Both the position numbers and the translations under genes were made by a program. Positions 55,305 to 64,000 of a stretch of 64,000 nucleotides of DNA are shown here, piece after piece; position 1 is the first letter of the stretch, and each line of letters opens with the position of its first letter. This stretch comes from Sphingosinicellaceae bacterium (GTDB taxonomy: Bacteria; Pseudomonadota; Alphaproteobacteria; Sphingomonadales; Sphingomonadaceae). The notes beneath the pieces are model-generated. The model ran no database searches. It was not told where the DNA came from and saw only the letters and a program-made list of their open reading frames with translations. The stretch spans positions 3,363,001-3,427,000 of the forward strand of contig CP079108.1 in NCBI GenBank assembly GCA_019285715.1, given 5' to 3'.

Positions 55305-58128
55305 GTGCTGTCGAAAATCTTCATCGACCGGCCGATCTTCGCGTGGGTCATCGCTATCGTCATCATGCTGGCGGGCATCGGTGGTATCGTCGCGCTGCCG
55401 GTCGCGCAATATCCCGATATCGCGCCCCCCTCGGTCAACATCCGCGCCACCTATCCGGGAGCGTCGGCGGAGACGCTTGAATCCAGCGTCACCTCGGTCA
55501 TCGAGCAACAGCTGACCGGCATCGACGGGCTGATCTATTTCTCCGCGACCTCGAACGCTGCCGGGCAGGTCACCGTCACCGTGACCTTCGACAAGGGCAC
55601 CAACCCCGACATCGCGCAGGTTCAGGTCCAGAACAAGGTCCAGCAGGCGCTGTCCCGGCTGCCCCAGCAGGTGCAGGCGCAGGGCCTGATCGTCACCAAG
55701 TCGAACCCCGACTTCCTGATGGTCGTCGCGGTCTATGACGAGAGCGATCGCAAGACGAGCGGCGACGTCGCCGACTATCTGGTGTCGTCGCTGCAGGACA
55801 CCATCGGACGCATCAAGGGCGTCGGCGATTTCAACGTCTTTGGCGCGCAATACGCGATGCGAATCTGGCTCGACCCGTTCAAGCTGGCGAGCTTCCAGCT
55901 GATGCCGAGCGATATCACCGCGGCGATCCAAGCCCAGAATACCCAGGTCGCAGCGGGCCAGATCGGCGGCCAGCCGGGTCCCGACACGCAGATGCTGAAC
56001 GCGACGGTGACGGCGCGGTCGCGGCTGACGACCCCCGCCCAGTTCCGCGAGATCATCGTCAAGACCCAGGCGGACGGCTCGAAAGTCCTGCTCCGCGACG
56101 TCGCCCGGGTCGAGCTCGGTAGCGAAAGCTACACCCAGACCGGACGGCTCAACGGCCATCCAGCATCGGGTATCGCGATCCAGCTCGCGCCGGGGGCGGA
56201 CGCGCTGAAGACCTCGGAACTGGTCCGCGCCGAGATCGTGCAGGCCGCCAAGTCGTTCCCGGACGGCTTCAAATACGCCTTCCCGCTCGACACCACCGCC
56301 TTCATCAAGCTGTCGGTGGAGGAGGTCGTCAAGACATTGGCCGAGGCGATCGTGCTGGTCGTCATCGTCATGTTCGTCTTCCTGCAGAGCTGGCGCGCGA
56401 CGCTGATCCCGGCGATCGCTGTGCCGGTCGTGCTGCTCGGCACCTTCGGCGTGCTGGCGCTGTTCGGGTTCTCGATCAACGTGCTGACCCTGTTCGGGCT
56501 GGTCCTGTCGATCGGGCTGCTCGTCGACGATGCGATCGTCGTCGTCGAGAACGTCGAGCGCGTCATGGAGGAAAATCCTGAGATCAGCCCGCACGACGCG
56601 ACCGTGCAGTCGATGGACGAGATCCAGACCGCGCTGATTGGCATCGCCATGGTGCTGTCGGCGGTGTTCCTGCCGATGGCGTTCTTCGGCGGCTCGGTCG
56701 GCGTCATCTACCGCCAGTTCTCGATCACCATCGTGTCGTCGATGATCCTGTCGGTGATCGTCGCGCTGGTGCTGTCCCCCGCCCTCGCCGCGACCCTGCT
56801 CAAGCGCCCCGACCACGACAAGAAGCCCGGCGTCGTCGGCCGCCTCGGCAAGCGCTTCAACGACTGGTTCAACCGCACCGCCGACCGCTACGTCGAGGCG
56901 GTCAAGACGATCATCGCACGCAAGTTCATCGCCATCGTCGGCTATGCCATCGTCGTCGCCGCGCTGCTCATCCTGTTCGTCCGCCTGCCGACCAGCTTCC
57001 TGCCCGACGAGGACCAGGGCATCGCGCAGATCCAGTACACCCTGCCCGCCGGTGCCACCCAGGCGCGCACCATCGCGGCGGTCGAGACCATCGAGAATTA
57101 CTTCCTGAAGCAGGAGCACAATACCGACTCGATGCTGGCGATCGTCGGCGCGAGCCAGCAGGGCACCGGCCAGAACACCGGCCGCGGCTTCGTCGCCTTC
57201 AAGCCGTGGGAAGACCGCAAGGGTGCCGATAACGCCGCCGTCGCGATCACCAAGCGCGCCACCGCGCAGCTGTCGGGCGAGCTTCGCGACGTCAAGTTCT
57301 TCGCCCTCAACCCGCCGCCGGTGCGCGGCCTCGGACAGTCGAGCGGCTTCACGCTCGAACTGCTCAACACCGGCGGGCTGAGCCGCGCCGAGTTCAAGGC
57401 GGCGCGCGACAAGCTGCTGGCCAGTGCGCAGGGCGACCCGATCCTCGCCAAGGTCCGCCAGAACTCGCTGGAGGACGTGCCGACGCTGCAGGTGGTCGTC
57501 GACCAGGCGAAGGTCGGCGCGCTCGGCATCACGCAATCGGATGTCGACTCGACGATCAGCGGCGCGTGGGGCGGTGTCTACGTCAACGACTTCGTCGACC
57601 GTGGCCGGGTCAAGCGGGTCTACGTCCAGGGCGACGCGCCCTATCGCAGCCGGCCGGAGGACCTTTCGAACTGGTTCGTCCGCACCGCCACCGGCACGAT
57701 GGCGCCGTTCTCGGCCTTCGCGAAGACCGTCTGGCAGCAGGCGCCGACCACCCTCGCACGCTTCAACGGCCAGTCGGCGTACGAAATCCAGGGCGACGCC
57801 GCCCCGGGCCAAAGCTCGGGCGAGGCGATGCAGAAGATGACCGACCTCGCCAAGGACCTGAAGGGCACGTCGGTCGCGTGGAGCGGCCTGTCTTATCAGG
57901 AACGCCTGTCGGGCGGGCAGACGCCGATCCTGTACTCGCTGTCGCTGCTGGTGATCTTCCTGTGCCTCGCGGCCTTGTACGAGAGCTGGTCGATCCCGTT
58001 GTCGGTGCTGTTGGTGATTCCACTCGGGCTGGTCGGCGCGGCGCTGGCAGTGACGCTGCGCGGCCTCACGAACGACGTGTATTTCCAGGTCGGGCTGCTG
58101 ACCACGATGGGCCTGTCCGCAAAGAACG
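55305..58128 (+). pseudogene. RND efflux permease (AcrB/MexB family), 5' fragment split by an IS
   Basis: Residues 1-941 of a 1,070-residue inner-membrane proton/drug antiporter. The start (MLSKIFIDRPIFAWVIAIVI), the TM4 proton-relay aspartates in GLLVDDAIVVVENVERVMEE and SFLPDEDQGIAQIQYTLPAG are intact. The frame is broken at NA|ILIVEF by an IS at 58129; read-through gives a truncated 946-residue product ending in AKNAHCLA. It lacks the last two transmembrane helices and is unlikely to work. The 3' piece is at 59905-60297; removal of the IS restores the frame exactly. Confidence 0.93.
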
Positions 58129-58210
58129 CGCATTGCCTCGCCTGATTTGCTCCCGCGGCGGGGGTCGTTGCCTCATTTAAAATGCTCTCGAGATTGTTCG
58201 GGAGCGAGCT

Positions 58211-59758
58211 ATGAGGACGGTGAGCATGGCAACGCGTACGGAGCTGGTCGCTGCGATCAGCGAACGGTACCGATCGGCTGATCGAGCAAGCAAGGGCCGG
58301 GTGCTGGACGAGTTCGTTGCGGTGACGGGATTTCACCGCAAGCATGCGATGCGGCTGATGCGGGCGGGCCCCGCGGTCACGACGGCGAACGTCCGCATCG
58401 AGCGTCGGATCTACGACGAGGCGGCCCGGACCGCGCTTATCGTGCTCTGGGAGGCGGCGGATCGGCTGTGCGGCAAGCGATTGCGACCGCTCATTCCGAT
58501 CCTGCTGGAGGCGATGGAGCGCCATGGCCATCTGGACTTGGCGCCGGCGGTGAGGTCGCAGCTGACGAAGATGAGCGCGGCAACGATCGATCGCGTGCTT
58601 CGCGCCGCAAAGGCCGGTAATCGCAAACCGCGGCGACGTGGTGTCGCGGGAACGGCGCTCCGGCAAAGCGTACCGATCAGGACGTTTGACGACTGGGACA
58701 ATCCGGCACCGGGGTATGTCGAAGCCGATCTCGTATCGCACAGCGGTCCGGTCGCGAAGGGAAGCTTTGCGTGGACGTTCACGTTGACTGACATCGCGAC
58801 CGGCTGGACTGAGTGCGCGCCGCTACTGGTTCGCGAGCAGACGGTGCTCGTCGCGGTGCTTAGCGAGGTGCGCAGGCTGATGCCGTTCCCGCTGCTGGGG
58901 TTCGACACTGACAACGATAGCGTCTTCATCAACGAGACGGTGCGCGATTACTGCGCTGCCTCCGACATCGCGTTCACGCGCTGCCGACCCTATCGCAAGA
59001 ACGACCAGGCATGGGTGGAGCAAAAGAACGGATCAGTCGTGCGCCGCCTGGCTGGCTATCGTCGCTTCGAGGGGCTGGAGGCGACCGTTGCGCTGGCTGA
59101 GCTGTACGCGGCGTCGCGCCTGTTCGTGAACTTCTTCCAGCCCTCGTTCAAGCTGGCCGAGAAGCACCGCGACGGTGCGCGGGTTCGCAAGCGCTATCAT
59201 GCACCAGCGACGCCCTATCAGCGGTTGCTCGACGATCCGCGGGTATCTGATAAGACCCGGACACGCGTGCGTGCGATCTTTGCCGACCTCGATCCCGTCC
59301 GCTTGCTGCGCGATATCAGGGCGGCCCAACAGCGGCTGGTCGCCCTTGCCGACATGGTCAGCCCAGTACCGGTGAGCGAGCAGCCCGCGGCCCCACCATT
59401 GGACGCGTTCCTCTCCAGCTTGCAAACGATATGGCAGGGCGGTGAAGCGCGACCGACTGCATCCAATAAACCGGTCATCAAGCGCGGTCGTCGCCGTCCC
59501 GATCCGCTGATCGAGGTGAGCGAGCAGTTGAAGCGCTGGTTCGAGGACGAGCCGTGGCGCACCGGCAGGGAGCTGCTGGAAAAACTTCAGGTCGAGCGGC
59601 CCGACAACTATCCCGATGGCCTGATCCGTACCGTCCAGCGCCGCCTTAAGGTCTGGCGGTCCGAATACGCTCACGCACTGGTGTTCACTCATTCCGGGCT
59701 GGCGGCGGAATCTCCTACGGATACGGCGATGCCGGTGTCGGTGCTAGTCGAAGGTTGA
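58211..59758 (+). CDS. DDE transposase (integrase-core family), copy 2
   Basis: A 515-residue protein identical in translation to the transposase at 20344-21891: HTH-containing N-terminus, D173, D234 and E270 with 35 residues between the last two. The C-terminal region (QLKRWFEDEPWRTGRELLEK) is probably involved in DNA binding or multimerisation. Intact, so presumably active. Confidence 0.9.
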   Translation: MRTVSMATRTELVAAISERYRSADRASKGRVLDEFVAVTGFHRKHAMRLMRAGPAVTTANVRIERRIYDEAARTALIVLWEAADRLCGKRLRPLIPILLEAMERHGHLDLAPAVRSQLTKMSAATIDRVLRAAKAGNRKPRRRGVAGTALRQSVPIRTFDDWDNPAPGYVEADLVSHSGPVAKGSFAWTFTLTDIATGWTECAPLLVREQTVLVAVLSEVRRLMPFPLLGFDTDNDSVFINETVRDYCAASDIAFTRCRPYRKNDQAWVEQKNGSVVRRLAGYRRFEGLEATVALAELYAASRLFVNFFQPSFKLAEKHRDGARVRKRYHAPATPYQRLLDDPRVSDKTRTRVRAIFADLDPVRLLRDIRAAQQRLVALADMVSPVPVSEQPAAPPLDAFLSSLQTIWQGGEARPTASNKPVIKRGRRRPDPLIEVSEQLKRWFEDEPWRTGRELLEKLQVERPDNYPDGLIRTVQRRLKVWRSEYAHALVFTHSGLAAESPTDTAMPVSVLVEG

Positions 59759-59811
59759 TGGGACGCTGCTCCGCTTCGCCTACGGCTCCGCTCCACAGCG
59801 TCCCATCAACC
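59753..59811 (+). terminator. Perfect 16-bp hairpin across the transposase stop, copy 2
   Basis: Same structure as at 21886-21944: GGTTGATGGGACGCTG with CAGCGTCCCATCAACC, overlapping the stop codon. It would block transcription passing through the IS. Confidence 0.6.
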
Positions 59812-59904
59812 GGGAATCGACCTCGCCTGGTGATCGGCGTAGGGGAACACTCTGGTGAGGCAACGGCATCACCGCTCGGGAACATCTTCTCGTGAGGCAA
59901 CACG

Positions 59905-60297
59905 AACGCCATCCTGATCGTCGAGTTCGCCGAGCAGGCGGAGCGTGGCGGCAAGTCGCCCTATGATGCCGCGATGGAAGCAGCGCGGCTGCGCTTGCGG
60001 CCGATCATCATGACCAGTCTCGCCTTCATTTTCGGCGTCATCCCGCTGGCGATCTCGACCGGGGCCGGAGCGCAGAGCCGCATCGCCATTGGTACCGCAG
60101 TGATCGGCGGCATGTTGACCGCGACCATATTGGCGATCTTCTACGTGCCGCTCGCCTTCGTCCTTGTGCGCGGCCTGTTCGGCGGCAAGGGCACGAAGAA
60201 GGACGGCGAGGCGGACGATGCGAAGCCCGACCTGTTGGCGCTGCCCGCTCCCGAAGAGCCGCCGCTGCTGCCGCCACCCGGAGCGCAGCCGGCATGA
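59905..60297 (+). pseudogene. RND efflux permease, 3' fragment downstream of the IS
   Basis: Encodes the last 130 residues of the permease: [20 protein letters not shown], then [22 protein letters not shown] helices and an acidic, Pro-rich tail ([18 protein letters not shown]). An internal ATG at 59974 has no clear RBS. The stop overlaps the channel gene's ATG, so coupled translation of the channel may be affected by the upstream interruption. Confidence 0.92.
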
Positions 60298-61808
60298 GGA
60301 AGTTCGTCCTGCTCGCCGGGCTGGCTGCGCTGACCGCGTGCAGCCTCGACCCGCACTACGTCCGCCCGACGCCGCCGGTGCCGGCAGGCTGGCCGCGGGG
60401 CGACAGCTATCTGCGGGCCAGCGAGGCGACGCTGCCGGCGGTCAGCTACCGCGATATCTTCCGCGACCCCAAGCTCCAGACGATCATCGAGCAGGCGCTC
60501 GCCAACAACGAGGACCTGCAGGTCGCGCTCGGTAACGTGCAGGCGGCGCGGGGCCAGTACCGCGTCCAGCGCGCCCAGCTGTTCCCGCAAGTCGGGGCCA
60601 ACGCCGGACTGACCACAGGTCGGCGCAGCACGACCAGCGGCGTCACCGGCACCGGAACCGGGACGGGTACGGGCACTGGAATCGGGACCGGCGTGACGAC
60701 TGGCACGAACGGCGCCAGCGGGCGTTTCTCGACCAGCTACGACGCCAACATCGGCGTCAGCGCCTTCGAGATCGACCTGTTCGGGCGTGTCCGCAGCCTG
60801 AGCCGCGCCGCGCTGCAGGAGTATCTGGCGACCGAGGCCGGCGTCCGCGCTACCCGCCTGACCTTGGTCGGCGAAATCGCGACTGCCTATCTGACGCTCG
60901 CCACCGACCGCAGCCTGCTCGGCATCGCGCTCGACACCGAGAAGAGCGCGCAGATCACCTACGACCTGACCAGCGCGCGGCTGCGCGGCGGCGTCGCACC
61001 GCGCACCGACGTCCGCCAGGCCGAGACCATTCTCGCGCAGGCGCGCTCCGACTACGCCGCGCAAACGACCTTGGTCGCGCAGGACCGCAATGCGCTCGAG
61101 CTGCTGGTCGGGGCTCCGGTCGCCGACGCGCTGCTGCCGGCTTCGATCGAGAGCGTCGACACGCTGCTCGCCGAGCTGCCGGCGGGGCTCGACTCGCGCA
61201 TCCTGCTGCGCCGGCCCGATGTCGTGCAGGCCGAGTACACGCTGCGGGCGACCAACGCCCGGATCGGCGCGGCGCGCGCGAACTTCTTCCCGACGATCAG
61301 CCTGACGGCGCTCGCGGGACTGGCCAGCACCGCGCTGTCGTCGCTGTTCACCGGCGGGGCGTTCGTGTGGTCGGTGGCGCCTAGCGTGTCGCTGCCGATC
61401 TTCGATGGCGGCGCCAACCGCGGCAACCTCCTCTACGCCCAGGCGCAGCGCGACATCGCGGTGGCGCAGTACAAGAAGGCGATTCAGACGGCGTTCCGCG
61501 AGGTCTCCGACGCGCTGGCCCGGCGCGGTACCATCGACGCACAGACGGCCGCGCAGGTCGAGCTGGAGCAGGCCGCTGCCGACACCAACGTCCTCGCGAC
61601 GGCGCGTTACCGCGAGGGCATCGACCCGTTCCTCAACACCCTCGACACCCAGCGGACCCTGTACACCGCCCGCCGCGCGCTCGCGCAGACCCGGCTGATC
61701 CGGGCCGAGAATCTGGCGACATTGTACCAGGTGCTCGGCGGCGACATGCTCATCGCCGACCCGCCGCCGACGACCGCAGCACCGCTCGCGGAGCCGTCGC
61801 CTCGTTAG
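60294..61808 (+). CDS. RND efflux outer-membrane channel (OprM/NodT family lipoprotein)
   Basis: A 504-residue TolC-like channel. A lipoprotein signal ([16 protein letters not shown], Cys at 16) is followed by [14 protein letters not shown], typical of NodT/OprM. Paired repeats with long helices ([50 protein letters not shown]) form the tunnel. A loop at about 117-135 is a run of alternating Thr and Gly ([16 protein letters not shown]). ATG overlaps the permease stop. Without the permease this channel may be orphaned. Confidence 0.92.
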   Translation: MRKFVLLAGLAALTACSLDPHYVRPTPPVPAGWPRGDSYLRASEATLPAVSYRDIFRDPKLQTIIEQALANNEDLQVALGNVQAARGQYRVQRAQLFPQVGANAGLTTGRRSTTSGVTGTGTGTGTGTGIGTGVTTGTNGASGRFSTSYDANIGVSAFEIDLFGRVRSLSRAALQEYLATEAGVRATRLTLVGEIATAYLTLATDRSLLGIALDTEKSAQITYDLTSARLRGGVAPRTDVRQAETILAQARSDYAAQTTLVAQDRNALELLVGAPVADALLPASIESVDTLLAELPAGLDSRILLRRPDVVQAEYTLRATNARIGAARANFFPTISLTALAGLASTALSSLFTGGAFVWSVAPSVSLPIFDGGANRGNLLYAQAQRDIAVAQYKKAIQTAFREVSDALARRGTIDAQTAAQVELEQAAADTNVLATARYREGIDPFLNTLDTQRTLYTARRALAQTRLIRAENLATLYQVLGGDMLIADPPPTTAAPLAEPSPR

Positions 61809-61897
61809 GCTGTTCCGTTTTTGTTCTTGGATCAGTCTCGATATCCGCGCTATAATCTCGAGGTGGGCGAGTCGCCGCGGGAAGCTGGAGAGGTACC

Positions 61898-63442
61898 ATG
61901 TCGAGCAAACTGGTCGAACTGCCGGGCAGCCATCATGACGCCCCGGTCGGCAAGCGGCTCGGCGCCGTTGCCCCCGGGCAGACCATCGAGCTCAGCATCT
62001 ACCTGAGGGACCGCGACGGCGACCCGTTGCTCGACATTGCGCCCGGCGCGTCCGCAGCGGTCGCACCGTCGCGATCGGCAATTGCCGCGACGCGTCACGA
62101 CGAGCATCGCGCCGACTTCAAGGCGGTGGCCGATTTTGCCGAGGCGCGTGGCCTGAGCATTATTACCGAGGATGCGGCGCGTCGGCTGGTCCGGATTTCC
62201 GGGCCGGCGGACAAGGTCCAGGCGGCATTCGGCACGACGCTCAGCGAATACGACGACGGCGGGCGGCAGTTCCGCGGGCGCTCGGGTGCACTCAAGCTGC
62301 CCGCCGACGTTGCCGACCGGATCACCGCCGTGCTCGGGCTCGACACCAGCCCGATCGCGACGCCCAAGTTTCGCGTCAACGCCAAGCCCAAGGCGGCGAG
62401 CGCCTTCCTGCCGAGCGCCGTCGGGCAGGCTTATGGTTTTGAGGGCGGCCCGACGGTCGGCAAGGGCCAATGCATCGGCATCATCGAGCTCGGCGGCGGC
62501 TATCTCGACAGCGACACGGCGGCTGGCTTCGCCGCGATGAAGCTGCCGGTGCCCAAGGTCACGGCGATCGGCGTTTCGGGCGGAGCCAACACGCCGGGCG
62601 ACCCGAGCGGTGCCGACGGCGAGGTCGCGCTCGATATCCAGGTCGCGGGCGGTGTCGCGCCGGGTGCCACGATCGCGGTCTATTTCGCGCCGAACACCTC
62701 GCAGGGCTTCGTCGACGCGATCAGCCAGGCGGTCCACGACCAGGCCAACAAGCCCTCGGTGATCTCGATCAGCTGGGGCTCGGCGGAGGCAAACTGGAGC
62801 CAGCAGGCGATCGCGGCGATGAACGCGGCGTTCAAAGATGCGGCGACGCTCGGCGTGACGGTCTGCGCGGCGTCGGGTGACGGGCTCGCAACCGACGGCG
62901 AGACCGACGGCAAGGCGCACGTCGATTTTCCGGCATCGGACCCCTATGTGCTCGGCTGCGGCGGCACGTTGCTGCACGCGAGCGGCGGCAAGCGCACGAC
63001 CGAAACCGTGTGGAACTCGAATGGTGGCGGCACCGGCGGCGGCGTCAGCGGCTCGTTCGTCCGACCGTCCTACCAGGCCAAGGTCAAAATCCCGTCCGGC
63101 GGCGGCGCGAGCGGCGGCCGCGGCGTTCCCGACGTGGCGGGCAACGCCGACCCGAACAGCGGCTATCTCGTCGTCGTGGCCGGCAAAACCGAGCAGATCG
63201 GCGGAACCAGTGCCGTCGCACCGCTGTGGGCTGGCCTGATCGCGGCGATCAACGCCAGCGCCGCGAGCCCCGTCGGTTTTCCGCATCCGCGCCTGTACGG
63301 CGATGCGGCGGCGTTCCATGACATCACGTCGGGCTCGAACAAGGTCGGGACCGTCGGCTACCGCGCAACCAAGGGTTGGGATCCCTGCACTGGTCTCGGT
63401 TCACCCGATGCGCCGAAGCTTCGTGCGCTTTTCGGTAGTTGA
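61898..63442 (+). CDS. Sedolisin family (S53) acid serine peptidase with pro-domain
   Basis: A 514-residue peptidase of the kumamolisin type. The pro-domain spans about 1-160 (ELSIYLRDRDGDP; ISGPADKVQAAFGTTLSEYD). The catalytic triad Glu/Asp/Ser is E242 and D246 (GADGEVALDIQV) with S438 (IGGTSAVAPLW); D328 (AASGDG) is the likely oxyanion residue. A C-terminal calcium site (DPCTGLGSPDAPKL) is present. There is no N-terminal signal peptide, so secretion would need another route. GGAG lies 8 nt before the ATG. A hairpin follows. Confidence 0.9.
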   Translation: MSSKLVELPGSHHDAPVGKRLGAVAPGQTIELSIYLRDRDGDPLLDIAPGASAAVAPSRSAIAATRHDEHRADFKAVADFAEARGLSIITEDAARRLVRISGPADKVQAAFGTTLSEYDDGGRQFRGRSGALKLPADVADRITAVLGLDTSPIATPKFRVNAKPKAASAFLPSAVGQAYGFEGGPTVGKGQCIGIIELGGGYLDSDTAAGFAAMKLPVPKVTAIGVSGGANTPGDPSGADGEVALDIQVAGGVAPGATIAVYFAPNTSQGFVDAISQAVHDQANKPSVISISWGSAEANWSQQAIAAMNAAFKDAATLGVTVCAASGDGLATDGETDGKAHVDFPASDPYVLGCGGTLLHASGGKRTTETVWNSNGGGTGGGVSGSFVRPSYQAKVKIPSGGGASGGRGVPDVAGNADPNSGYLVVVAGKTEQIGGTSAVAPLWAGLIAAINASAASPVGFPHPRLYGDAAAFHDITSGSNKVGTVGYRATKGWDPCTGLGSPDAPKLRALFGS

Positions 63443-63468
63443 GCCAGGGCAGGCACGGTGCCGCCGTC

Positions 63469-63510
63469 CCGGGCGGTGTGGCTGACGGGCAGGTCGGCCA
63501 CACCGCCCGG
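63469..63510. terminator. Hairpin between the sedolisin and PEP-CTERM genes
   Basis: CCGGGCGGTGTGGC (63469-63482) pairs perfectly with GCCACACCGCCCGG (63497-63510). No T-run. It sits between convergent genes and is likely a bidirectional terminator. Confidence 0.6.
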
Positions 63511-63523
63511 CGTCGGACCCCGG

Positions 63524-64000
63524 CTAGGCCCCGAAGGGGACCGCGTTGCCGAGGTCGTGCCGCAGCGATCCGGTGCCCCGCCGTTGCCGCGCCGCACTGC
63601 CGACGATACCGAAGCCGGCGACCAGCAGCGCCCAGCTGGCCGGCTCGGGCACCCCGCCGACCGATGTCGGCGCGGTCAGGAACACGCCCGAGTCCGAGGT
63701 GTACGAGACGCCTTCGACATGCCCGATGCTGATGCTGCCGGTGTTCAGGAAATCGAGTCCGACCTGGCTGGCCCTGAGGCCAAGGCTGAAATCGATCGGA
63801 ATGTCCGCGGTCGCACCGGTGATCGCGTAGATGCCGGTGAAGCGCGTATCGAGCGGATCGTAGCTGGAGAACGACGAGGACACCCAGCCGCCGACCCGCG
63901 GCGCGCTGGCATAAGTGAAGACAGGGTAGTTGCCGTAAACCCCGTAATAGCCCGCGCCATAGTCCCCGAACTCGTAAGCAGAGGCACTGCCGAAGTAGAA
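63524..64000 (-). CDS. PEP-CTERM sorted exported protein, C-terminal part
   Basis: The frame is open to the window edge, so the 5' end is missing. The visible 158 residues include a Tyr/Gly-rich stretch (YGAGYYGVYGNYPVFTY) and a C-terminal PEPxxWA sorting signal: VPEPASWALLVAGFGIVGSA followed by RQRR. Such proteins are processed by exosortase-type transpeptidases and are common in Sphingomonadales. After the Arg cluster there are 17 extra residues, which is longer than usual. The N-terminal signal peptide would be outside the window. Confidence 0.8.
   Translation of the reverse strand, partial: FYFGSASAYEFGDYGAGYYGVYGNYPVFTYASAPRVGGWVSSSFSSYDPLDTRFTGIYAITGATADIPIDFSLGLRASQVGLDFLNTGSISIGHVEGVSYTSDSGVFLTAPTSVGGVPEPASWALLVAGFGIVGSAARQRRGTGSLRHDLGNAVPFGA

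Larger units (their letters stand above)
58129..59904 (+). mobile_element. Insertion sequence, copy 2 (1,776 bp), in the RND permease
   Basis: Same length, ends and orientation as the copy at 20262-22037. Flanked by the direct repeat AACG (58125-58128 and 59905-59908). Both junctions read through into permease codons. Apparent nucleotide identity between the copies indicates recent transposition. Confidence 0.95.

Noticed and set aside
54042-58133. A 1,363-codon open frame on the minus strand opposite the RND genes
   Set aside because: It mirrors the adaptor and permease codons, has Arg/Asp/Val-heavy composition typical of an antisense shadow in high-GC DNA, and shows no recognisable domain.

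Overview
The window is a GC-rich chromosomal stretch from an alphaproteobacterium, most likely a member of the Sphingomonadales. That placement is inferred from gene content and style: a compact flgNMA/flgBCDEFGHIJKL-motAB cluster with very short FlgA, FlgD and FlgJ, a short SufD, a PEPxxWA-type C-terminal sorting signal, a coniferyl aldehyde dehydrogenase, and the rodZ-like/cpoB/tilS/ftsH order. I could not test it by database search.

Layout. 1-7 kb: the end of uppP, then gltD-gltB (glutamate synthase) and a small coiled-coil ORF. 7-13.5 kb, minus strand: ybaB, dnaX, the 4.5S/SRP RNA gene, pheT-pheS, rplT-rpmI. 13.6-27.6 kb: the flagellar rod/hook/ring cluster plus motA-motB. 27.6-30.2 kb: a tannase-family esterase and a GH1-like glycosidase, both minus strand. 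30.3-35.1 kb: rodZ-like, cpoB, tilS, ftsH. 35.2-42.8 kb: a Wzi-like outer-membrane protein, a HemK-like methyltransferase, coniferyl aldehyde dehydrogenase, a VOC protein, an AraC regulator, infC and a SWIB-domain protein. 42.5-49.3 kb, minus strand: the SUF iron-sulfur operon (rrf2-type regulator, sufB, an unknown ORF, a lipoprotein, sufC, sufD, sufS, sufT, sufA, a lipoprotein). 49.4-53.9 kb: an M20 peptidase, an AbfD/HpaB-fold flavoprotein and, convergently, a thiolase. 54-61.8 kb: an RND efflux operon (adaptor, permease, outer-membrane channel). 61.9-64 kb: a sedolisin-type peptidase and the end of a PEP-CTERM protein.

Two copies of one 1,776-bp insertion sequence lie in the same orientation, 37,867 bp apart. 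Each has a 4-bp target duplication (ACCC and AACG). One splits flgI (P-ring), which also carries a 1-nt frameshift; the other splits the RND permease. Removing the IS plus one duplicate restores the reading frame in both. The genome as assembled is therefore predicted to lack a working flagellar P-ring and this efflux pump.

The other recurring theme is small palindromic repeats of at least three families. Several sit exactly at gene starts (flgH, flgI, sufS) and appear to supply start codons or N-terminal codons. infC appears to start at an AUA codon. The SUF operon carries an AT-richer ORF of unknown function between sufB and sufC.
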